From the NCBI GenBank assembly GCA_021397845.1, contig CM038053.1, positions 142,180,541-142,244,540 of the forward strand: 64,000 bases of DNA, in the 5' to 3' direction. This stretch comes from Areca catechu. Lineage: Eukaryota; Streptophyta; Magnoliopsida; Arecales; Arecaceae. Both the position numbers and the translations under genes were made by a program. A model generated the notes under the pieces. It made no database searches. It saw nothing but the letters and a program-made list of their open reading frames with translations, and had not been told where the DNA came from. This document shows, one piece after another, positions 55,681 to 64,000 of this stretch. How positions within the stretch are numbered: the stretch's first letter is position 1; each line of letters starts with the position of its first letter.

Positions 55681-56154
55681 AGGGCAGGGAGCCCTCCTAA
55701 TACGGGGCTCATCCTGTCTCGCAGAGGCCATAGTTCTCGCCAATGGCATGAGAGGGAGGAGGATCAACAGAGATTCAAATCACGACAAAGAGGGACCAGG
55801 CCACCCACTACCTTCGGGAGGTGGTGCGCGTCCTACCATAAATGTAAGCCCTGCAGTGCACCACCTACATGACCTGTACGATGCAACCCCCCATGACACA
55901 AGAGCACGAGCCTTTCCTAGAAGGGTATTCCACTAAGGCCTCAAGCCATGTAACACTCCAACGGTTTTTCCTAAAATGGGAACGTGCCACCATGGCTCGA
56001 GGCTCTGCGGCATGGCGCCCACCCCTCCCATGGAAGGTTACACCATCAGAAGGGCAAGATTGGCCCGATAGAAGGGCGATAGCGAGCAACTGAAAACCCC
56101 ACTAAAAATGACACCTGGAAGAGGTCCCAGACCTGGTCTGGGCCACCCCACGCA

Positions 56155-56161
56155 TATAAAA
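56155..56161 (+). promoter_or_regulatory. TATA box, Y LTR
   Basis: CATATAAAATTAGAAAGGGG context; matching box at 63107-63113 in the 3' LTR. Confidence 0.55.
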
Positions 56162-56511
56162 TTAGAAAGGGGAGGTAAGTAAAAAGGTAAGTAAGCAAAC
56201 AAAGGGGGAAATGGGCAAGAAACCACTCGAGGGAACCTCCCGAGCCCTCTCTCATTTCCCTAAACCCATCTCCATTTTTTTTTTCACCCTCTATGTGGAG
56301 AGTTCCCTAAGCTTTCTGCCATAGAGGTTTTGTTCCCCTTAATCATCCCACTGACTTGATCATCGAAGTGTCCTCGTCAGAATCCCTGGCCCAGGTTTTC
56401 TCTATTTTATAGGTTAGCCAACCAAGGAGTCGACTGGAAGAGAGGACCGAGCGACCCACGGAAACTTGACGCATTAGAGCTATAGGCCATGGAAATCTTG
56501 GCGGCAACAAA

Positions 56512-56528
56512 TTGGCATGCCAGGAAGG
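56512..56528 (+). promoter_or_regulatory. probable primer-binding site of Y
   Basis: TTGGCATGCCAGGAAGG, two bases after the LTR end. It is of the TTGGCGCGCCAGG general type seen in some plant gypsy elements; I cannot name the tRNA with certainty. It contains the palindrome GGCATGCC. Confidence 0.5.
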
Positions 56529-57340
56529 GGGCGGGCAAGAGACGATTCAAGAGCTAAGAGGATCATGGCCAAGGCTAAGGATCTAGGCTCTCCAACCGAT
56601 GGAACAATAGTAGCTGCCTCCCTGGGGGGCATGAGAGCTCCCCCTCGGAGGCCCGATCGAAGAACGAGAAAAGAGGGGTCCAACGATAGCGGAGAGAGGG
56701 GCTTGTGTTCGTGGGCTTTTCAAACACTTGCCCCCTTTTGTGGCACTCTCCAATTAGATCCAGAATCCAAGAATTCCCCTATGTGTGGGGCTCCCATCAT
56801 CTCATGCAGGCCTAACGGGTAACTCCCTGCCCCACTACCTTTGCAATTTGAAAACTATGCTACAATTTTACAGGTGAAGCCCCTATATCATAATCAATGG
56901 CAAGCACCACAACCACGCTCATAGCCCGGAGGTGGCAACGGGATGCCATCTACTGCCTGGCTCACAGCATGGCAACTCCTCATCAGTGTGCCAGGATATT
57001 TCGGAAGACCCGTGCTCAGTCACCTTGTTCACAGTCTTTAGGTGCAGTTGGGGATTCCTAGAACCCTGCCATCTACCGTGTGACTCACAGTTTGGCACCT
57101 ATAAGCCGGAAAACTTATGAAACGCCACACCCACTACCTTACTCATAGTTTGGAGATGTCCACTGGGAAACTCCAGAAGTCCCACCATCTATCGCTTGAC
57201 TCACAACATGGCAAACTAAGCCAGGATATACCGGAAGCCCTGCATCCAGTTACCTTGCTCATAACCTGGAGATGGCAACGGGATGCCATCTATCGTGTGG
57301 CTCATAGCATGGCGAACCAAAATGCTCAGCCCTTTATGAC
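56529..57340 (+). other. Y internal 5' region
   Basis: A 101-codon frame from 56517 (MPGRGRARDDSRAK...) is basic and has no recognised domain; it overlaps the primer site and may be incidental. From about 56990 the sequence is a diverged relative of the array that follows. The segment 57030-57260 is repeated, imperfectly, at 58990-59220 on the other side of the array. Confidence 0.5.
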
Positions 57341-58960
57341 CTAGCTCAGTACCTCAGCCTCGCTCATAGCCCGGAGGTGGCAACGAGATGCAATCTACCA
57401 CTTGGCTCACAGTATGGCAAACTCTCAAGCCGAGCCCCCTATCAGGTTTGCTCTCCTCAGCCATAGTCACGGTCTGAAGGTGGCGGCAAGGCAACCTGCC
57501 ATCTATCGCCTGACTCATAGTTTGGCACTCTCAAGCCGGGCCAACCCCATCAGGCCTGCTCTCCTTAGCCATGCTCATAGTCCAAAGGTGGCGGCAGGGT
57601 AACCCGTCATCTATTGCTTGACTCACAGTTCGGCACTCTTAAGCCAAGCCAACTCTATCAGGCTCGCTCTCCTCAGCCATGCTCACGGTCCAGAGGTGGT
57701 GGCAGGGCAACCCCCCATCTGTCGCTTGACTCATAGTTCAGCATCCTCAGCAATAAGCTGGGCCCACTCCATCAGGCCCGCACTTCTCATCATGCTCACA
57801 GTCCAGAGGTGGCGGTAAGGCAACCCGCCATCTATTGCTTGGCTCATAGCATGGCAAGCTCTCAAGCTGGGCCCCCCATCAGGCCCGCTGTCCTTAGCCA
57901 TACTCATAGTTCGGAGGTGGCAGCAAGGCAACCTGCCATCTATCGCCGACTCATAGTTCTGTACTCTCAAGCTGGGCCCACTTCATCAAGCCCGCTCTCC
58001 TCAGCCGTGCTTGCAGTTCGAAGGTGGTGACAGGGCAACTCGCCATTTTTTGTTTGACTGAGTTTGGCACTCTCAAGTCGGGCTCACTTCATCAGCCCCG
58101 CACTTCTTGCCGTGCTCAAAATCTGGAGGTGCCGTAGGGTAACCTACCATCTAGCACTTGACTCATAATTCGGTACTCTCAAGCCAGGCTTACTTCATTA
58201 AACCCGCACTTTTTGCCATGCTCACAGTCCGGAGGTGGTAGCAGGGCAACCCACCATTTATCGCTTGACTCACAGTTCGGCACTCTCAAGCTGGGCTCAC
58301 TTCATCAGGCCCACACTTCTCATCGTGCTCACAGTCCGAAGGTGGCGATAGGGCAACCCGCCATCCGTTGCCTGAGTCATAGTTCAACACTCTCAAGCCA
58401 GGCCCACTCCATCAAGCCTGCTCTCCTCAACTGTGCTCACAGTCCGAAGGTGGCGGCAGAGCAACCCGCCATCTACCACTTAACTCATGGTTTGGCATCC
58501 TTACTAACAAGCCATGCCCACTCCATTAGGCTCGCACTTCTCGCCGTGCTCACAGTCCAAAGGTGGCAACAGGGCAACCCGCCATCTATCGCTTGACTCA
58601 TAGTCCGGCATCCTCAAGATGGGCCCCTCCATCAGGCCCACTCACCTCAACCATACTCATAATTCGGAGGTGGTGGCAGGGCAACCCGCCATCTATCGCT
58701 TGACTCATAGTTTGGCATCCTCACCAACAAGCCGGGCCTACTCTATCAGGCCTGCACTTCGCGCATGCTCATAGTCTGGAGATGGCGGCAATGCAACTTG
58801 CCATCTACCGCTTGACTCACAGTTCGGCACTCTCAAACTGAGCCCACTTCATCAGGCCCACACTTTTCAACCGAGTTCACAACTTCAAGGTGGTGACAGG
58901 GAAACCCGCCATCTACCACGAGGCACGCAGCTAGGCAATCTTCAAGCTGGGTTCTTCTGA
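57341..58960 (+). repeat. 108-bp tandem array inside Y
   Basis: About fifteen units with period near 108 bp, measured from the start of GTC(C/T)..AGGTGGCGGCAGGGCAACCC at 57472, 57580, 57688, 57801 and 57909. Each unit also holds a GCCATCTATCGCTTGACTCA segment and a CACTCTCAAGCCGGGCCCAC segment. Units vary by substitutions and small indels. No conserved reading frame runs through it. Confidence 0.88.
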
Positions 58961-60050
58961 CAGACCCGCGCTCAGTCTCCCCGCTCGTAGTCTTGAGGTA
59001 CAGTTAGGGATTCTTGGAACCCCATCATCTACTATATGACTCGCAACTTGGCACCTATAAGTCGAGAAAGTCATGAAGCCCTGCACCCACTACCTACTCA
59101 TAGTCTGGAGATGTCCGTTGGAAAACTCCAAAAGTCCCACCATTCGTCACTTGACTCACAATTAGTGAATTGAGCCGGGATATTTTGGAAGCCCTGCATT
59201 CAGTTACCTTGCCCACGACCCGGGGACATCAATGGAAAATCCATAAACTCCCACTATTAGCCGCCTGACTCATGGCTTGGCAAACTGAGAAGATTCCCCA
59301 GAAGTAGTCTAAGCAGAAGAAAAGAAAAACAACAAGCAAAGTGGAGAGAATGCAAAGCATTCCAATTGAAGGGAAAAGAAAAATTACCCTCATTGAGATG
59401 TCCCTCACATTGGAGAGAGGCTCCCAATAGCCTGGGAGGCCATACCATAGATTCAATAAAAAAAAAAAGAAGAGAAGAGGAAAGAATAGAAGTTATAAAA
59501 AAATAATTTCATTGATCAAAAGTCTCTTACATCTTATAGAGGTTCCCGACAGGTCGAGAGACCTCCTAAAATCCTAAGATACAAGATGAAAGGAAGATGG
59601 GCTAAATCCCCATCTCTGCTCCTTGCCCGATCGGTGGGCGAGTCCCCTCAGCACAGGCTAAAAGAGAGGGATCGAAGAAGGAGAACATGGAGGCCAACAC
59701 TGGAACAAGAGGAGGGTTGAAGGAGGAAGGAAGCTTTGTGGAACCCTGGCTGCCTGCACTCGAGGGCCCTTCAAAAGCTCCATAGCTGATCGAAAGCCAC
59801 CACATGTCGACACCAGCTGCCCCCCGATGCTCTAGTTCACGAAATAGACATCTTGATCCAGCCAGGGCATTGATGTCCCTTCATTGGGAAATTAAGTACA
59901 GTGCCCCATTAATGCAAAAGCACGATCTTCGAGGCATGGCCAGTCGAAGCATTGATGGTGCAGAAGGTGCATCCCTCCATGTCAGCATGGTTGTTACTCC
60001 CATCGCCCCAATTGATGCTTTGTTCTCTGGGCTCGAGAGTGTGGAGCAAC
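58961..60050 (+). other. Y internal 3' region
   Basis: Starts with the second copy of the segment that brackets the array, then an A-rich stretch (59450-59510) and unremarkable sequence to GAGAGTGTGGAGCAAC, a weak purine tract before the 3' LTR. Small ORFs on both strands have no recognised domain. Confidence 0.5.
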
Positions 60051-63000
60051 TGATATGGCAATATCTGCTGACATGGAGCCTAAATAGGTGCCAACCGGCT
60101 ACCGCATGTGTTGACCCCTTAAGTGATTTTGATGATAACCAAACATTGGAGCATGTACATTTATTTATAACAACTCTTCAAGTGTTTTACAAGTTTTTGT
60201 AAGATGATTTAATTGTTCAAATTTCAACTCCTATACCTTTGTTTCTTGTTTGAGTTGTGTTGTAAGTTGTTTTTGTAAAGAAGAACCCAATGAAAAAGCT
60301 AAGAAAAAATCATATAAAAAGGGTTACTTATATGTGTGTGTGCCTTAAAATTATTTTGAGTTGGTATATTTGAAAAATGTAAGAGTGTGGGTGAGATTTT
60401 TTCTTGAGTTTAATTATAAAAATCCTGAAGAAATTACTCGACCCGACCCAGCATGTTGAAGAGCCGACTCCATCACATGGCATGCAGCAAGGATTATGGT
60501 ACACAGCAATCTAAGCCGACTCGAAGGCAATCGAGCCGACTCCAATGAATCCGAGTTGACTAGAATTTGTCCGAGCCAACTCCTCCAGAGTCCAGTTTTT
60601 GAAGATTTCTAAGAACAACCAGGCGAGTCGACCCGAACCAGAAAGAGCCGACTTTGCTAGACCTAATTTTGAAAACCTGAGAAAGCGAGCCGACCCGAAC
60701 TGCAACAAGCCGACTCTTCCAGAGTGATGACTTTAAAACCTGAGAAGAAGAGCCGACCAAAGATCAAAAGAGCCGACTCCTCGAGTTCAAGTTTTTCAAA
60801 GATAACAGTTCTAGCCGACCAGAGCTATCAAGAGTCGACTCATCCAAAGTGAAGTTTTGTGCCCTGAGACAAAGAGCCAACTGCATTGAGGATTTAGCAA
60901 CTCAACCTATCGACTTGAAGGATCCGAGCCGACTCGAACATCACTTTTAGGTATCCAATGACTAGTTCCAAAATTTATTTTTGAATGCCAAAAATGCCAA
61001 AAAGTGCTCCAAAAGTCACAAACCACTTCCGAATGGTCTACAATGGCTAGAATTGCCTTGAAGTGATGGAAGACCATATATTTGAAAGATTTGAACTTCC
61101 TTGAAGCAATGTTTTAGAGAGTTCTTAAAAGAAAATAGAGCTTCATTGAATATCCTACCTACCAACAAGAAGAGAGCACAAGATCATTCAAGTCAGCCTT
61201 CAAGTCATCACTAACTCTGATCAAAAGCTTGAAGCAATTTGGGAAGAAGCCACTAAAGCAATTAAAGCTCATTCAAGCACATTCAAGTGGACTTCTATCA
61301 AGCTGCACCAGCAACTATCCGACAAATTGAGTTTGTCATTTTTGTTGCATTTAATTCAATTCATTTTTGAATTGTTGGATTATTGGTGAGCCCAGTTGAA
61401 AAACTAAATAGATTCTTGGTAAGCCTTGATAAACCAATTGTTGGGTTCTTGGTGATCCTTGTAAAACCAAGTTAGGTTCTTGGTGATCTAGTGAAAACCA
61501 AGTTGGGTTTCTTTGGTGAGCCTATTTAAAATCAAAGGATGTTGGATTTTCTTTGGTGATCCTGTTAAAACCAAAGTGTAGAGGTTTTGGATTGTGATCT
61601 TGTAAAACAATCCTACTGTATTCGGTGTGAATATAGTAAAAATCCCAAGTGGTATCTTGGATAGTGGACGTAGGAGCGGGTTGCTTTGAACCACTATAAA
61701 TTTTGTGTGTTTATGTTGTGCTTCTTTATTCTTAGCTTCTGCAATTTACTACTCTGTCATAGTACCTACCACTTGCAAGGGATTTTTAATTGCACATTAT
61801 TTGCCTTAATTTTTAAATTCCCAATTCACCCCCCTCTTGGGTAGCCACCTGGGCAACAGCATGGGTGGAGACTGCCACCTGGACATGGCACCCGAACAGA
61901 AGACCATGGTGAGCCCTCCTACTGACGTCAGCTCCTAGCCAGGGTTGTGCTTATGAGGCAAGCCCTCCGATTAAGGTTAGCACCTGGTTGGGGTGGTGCT
62001 CATGCAATAAGGCGATCCCTCCTATCGAGGTCAGCTCCTAGCTAGGGTCGTACTCATGAGGCGAGCCCTCCATCTGAGGTCACCACTAGGCCGAGGTCGC
62101 ACTCATGCTGCTAAAATGAGCCCGCCTATCGAGATCAGCTCCTAACTGGGGTCATGCTCATAAGGCAAGCCCTCCGTCTGAGGTCAGCTCCTGATCGGGG
62201 TCACACTCATGCTTCAAAGGCAAGCCCTCCTACCAAGGTCAGCTCCTAATCGAGGTCGTGCTCATGAGGCGAGCCCTCCATCTGAGGTCAGCACCTGACC
62301 ACGGTCATGCTCATGCTGCTAAGGCAACCCCTCCTATCGATGTCAGCTCCTAGCCAGGGTCGTGCTCATAAGACGAGCCCTCCGTCTAAGGTCAACTCAC
62401 GATCGGGGTCGTGCTCATGTTGATAAGGCGAGCCATCCTGCCAAGGTCAGCTTCCGGCTGAGGTCAAACTCATAAGGCGAGCCCTCTGTTTGAGGTTAGC
62501 TCTTGATCGAGGTCGCACTCATGCTGCTAAGGCAAGCCCTCCTGTCGAGGTCAACTCCCAACCAAGGTCGTGCTCATAAGGTGAGCCCTCCATCTGAGGT
62601 CAGCTCCCAGTCGGGCCCGCGCTCATGCTGCCCAGGGCAAGGAGCCCTTCTAGTGCGGGGCTCCCCCTATCTCATAGAGGCCATAGTTCCTGCCAATGGC
62701 ATGAGGGGGAGGAGGATCAACAGAGATTCAAATCATGATAAAGAGGAACCTAGCCACCCACTACCTTCGGGAGGTGGCGCATGTCTTGCCACAAATGCAA
62801 GCCCTGAAGCACATCACCTGCACGATCTGTATGATGCAACCACCATGACATAAGAGCCCGAGCCTTTCCTAGAAGGGTATTCCACAAAGGCCTCAGGCCC
62901 TACGACACTCCAATAGTTCCCCCTAGAATGGGAATGCACCATCATGGCTCGGGGCTTAGTGGCACAGTGCCCACCCCTCCCACGAGAAGTTACACCATAA

Positions 63001-63457
63001 GAAGGGCAAGACTGGCTTGATAGAAGGGCAATAGTGAATAACCGAAAACCCATCCAGAAAAGACACCTAGAAGAGGCCCCAGACCTAGTCTGGTCCACCC
63101 CATCCATATAAAATCAGAAAGGGGATGTAAGTAAGAAGGTAAGTAAGCAAACAAAGGGGGAAAGGGGCAAGAAACCACTCGAGGGAACCTCCCAAGCCCT
63201 CTCTCATTTCTCTAAACCCATCTCCATTTTTTCACCCTTTACGTGGAGAGTCCCCCAAGCTCTCTATCATAGAGGTTCTGTTCCGCTCTATCGTTCCACT
63301 GACTTGATCGTCGGAGTGTCCTCGTCGAAATCCCCAGCCCGGGTATCCTCTGTTTTGCAGGTCAACCAGCCAAGGAGTTGACCAGAAGAGAGGACCGAGA
63401 GCCCCGCGGGAACCCAATGCGACAGTGCTATAGGCCATTATGATCTTGGCGGCAACA
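60051..63457 (+). repeat. 3' LTR of Y, split by a solo copia LTR
   Basis: TGATATGGCAATATC ... TTGGCGGCAACA. Pieces 60051-60108 and 61859-63457 together match the 5' LTR. The tandem array is at 61890-62620 and the TATA box at 63107-63113. Confidence 0.9.
60109..61858 (+). repeat. solo copia LTR in the Y 3' LTR
   Basis: TGTTGACCCCTTAAG ... CTGGGCAACA, 1750 bp, flanked by GCATG at 60104-60108 and 61859-61863. The 5' LTR of Y has no insert at this point. GAGCCGACTC-like motifs occupy 60430-60930, and repeats of TTCTTGGTGATCC...AAACCAA follow at 61380-61600. It is related to the A family but clearly diverged. Confidence 0.9.
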
Positions 63458-63462
63458 TGGTG

Positions 63463-64000
63463 TTTTCTTTAAAATGGGTTAGATTGAAACTTGGTTTAAA
63501 ATATAACATGCAGCATTAACAGTTTCTGCACAAAAATATCTAGGAAGATCATTTTTGCAAAGCATTATGCATGCTAATTCTTCTAAAGTTTTATTTTTTT
63601 TCTACCACCCCATTTTGTTGAGGTATCCTAGGTGCAGAAAAATTATGTTTAATATCTTTTTCATTACAAAACTATTCAAAATATTGATTTTTAAATTCAG
63701 TTCTATGATCACTTCGAATACAAATAATAAAAGTACCTTTTTTATTTGAAACCTTTCTATAAAACTTTATGAAAGCAGAAAAAGATTCATATTTATGTGC
63801 TAAGAATAAAATCTAAGTAAAACAAGAGAAATCATCAATTATAACTAATCTATATCTCTTGCCTCTTAGGCTTGTGGTCCTAGTTAGTCCAAAGAGATCC
63901 ATATAGAGTAGTTCTAGTGGCCTAGAAGTTGAAACAATTCTTTTTGATTTAAAAGAGGTTCTTATTTATTTTCCAAATTGATAACCATCATAAATTTTAT
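63463..64000 (-). pseudogene. copia C integrase core, partial at window edge
   Basis: Minus strand, in shifting frames: MDLFGLTRTT-like start near 63900, KFYRKVSNKKG, an IRSDHRTEFKNQ-like segment near 63690-63710, APRIPQQNGVVEKK near 63590-63610, then LEELACIMLCKNDLPRYFCA and ACYILNQVSI, a stop, and LKKTP at 63463. The region is worn but follows the B integrase throughout. It runs off the end of the window towards protease and gag. Confidence 0.8.

Larger units (their letters stand above)
54853..56509 (+). repeat. 5' LTR of Y
   Basis: TGACATGGCAATATC ... TTGGCGGCAACA. It contains a tandem array at 54960-55680, a GC-rich unique part, a TATA box TATAAAA at 56155-56161 and a terminal region matching 63160-63457. 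Confidence 0.9.
54853..63457 (+). mobile_element. non-coding LTR element Y in copia C integrase
   Basis: LTRs at 54853-56509 (1657 bp) and 60051-63457 (split by a solo copia LTR). TGGTG at 54848-54852 and 63458-63462, with restored frame in C. The internal region of 3.5 kb is dominated by a tandem array of about 108-bp units and holds no recognisable gag or pol. This fits a large retrotransposon derivative (LARD-like). The GC content is much higher than in the copia sequence around it. The primer site differs from the initiator-Met type used by all other elements here, so it belongs to another lineage, possibly Tat-like gypsy. Confidence 0.88.
26045..64000 (-). mobile_element. Ty1/copia element C, split by the X complex and element Y
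   Basis: Read on the minus strand. Its 3' LTR is at 26045-27519, and the polypurine tract, a repeat-rich untranslated region and the extra ORF run to 29995. After the X complex (29996-51647) the extra ORF resumes at 51648-52393, followed by RNase H and RT at 52857-54650 and integrase at 54671-54847. After element Y (54853-63457) integrase continues at 63463-64000, and the rest with the 5' LTR lies beyond the window. Both insertion sites are proven by 5-bp duplications and restored reading frames (LLFGEYRVYPD and LKKTPYELW). C is the oldest copia layer here apart from the gypsy relic it entered. Confidence 0.88.

Noticed and set aside
57341..58960. Regular direct repeats that could suggest a CRISPR array
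   Set aside because: Units are contiguous 108-bp tandem repeats without fixed-length unique spacers, in a plant LTR element with no cas genes.

Overview
This window looks like a piece of a large, repeat-rich plant nuclear genome. It consists almost entirely of LTR retrotransposons inserted into one another, and I see no intact host gene, tRNA, rRNA or CRISPR array. A monocot is a reasonable guess, because the captured host-gene fragments are rich in G/C at third positions and resemble grass/palm-type phytochrome B, but the sequence does not settle the species. Almost every reading frame is broken, so the regions are annotated as relics. Element borders were set from TG...CA termini, primer-binding sites, polypurine tracts, 5-bp target duplications and restored reading frames.

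Layout. 1-4118: 3' part of a Ty3/gypsy element (G1) with gag, a pol deletion, the integrase C-terminus and a 3' LTR. 4119-4735, 23321-23625 and 25226-26044: an old gypsy-like leader and gag relic that hosts later insertions. 4736-23315: Ty1/copia element A (duplication CAATC), with a solo copia LTR in its 5' LTR (5482-7107, CCTAC) and a complete pol-less gypsy element G2 in its gag gene (8740-15109, TCTGA). 23626-25220: solo gypsy LTR on the minus strand. 26045-64000 and beyond: Ty1/copia element C on the minus strand. C is split by the X complex (29996-51647, TATAT) and by a large repeat-filled non-coding LTR element Y (54853-63457, TGGTG). Copia element B (31506-42523) sits inside the X complex. 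Solo copia LTRs sit in X2 (46301-47895, GGAGG) and in the 3' LTR of Y (60109-61858, GCATG).

The most interesting part is the X family: short (about 3 kb) LTR retrotransposons with no gag or pol. They carry, in the same order in three copies, a fragment of a phytochrome gene (N-terminal region of PHYB type) and a fragment of a SufE-domain gene (chloroplast SUFE1 type). They share a hairpin, polypurine tract and LTR tip with the pol-less gypsy elements G1 and G2, so they are probably a gene-capturing derivative of that lineage, moved by proteins made elsewhere. The X complex is oddly arranged: one + copy, then a truncated inverted LTR, then a tandem pair of - copies sharing an LTR. Yet the outer ends carry one target duplication and the disrupted copia ORF reads through when the complex is removed.

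The copia elements A, B and C have the order gag, protease, integrase, reverse transcriptase, RNase H, then a further long ORF related to the plant 'putative plant transposon protein' region, then a polypurine tract and the 3' LTR. Their LTRs are filled with a short palindromic motif (variants of GAGTCGACTC). Element C also carries an array of at least twenty tRNA-3'-end-like motifs upstream of its polypurine tract.
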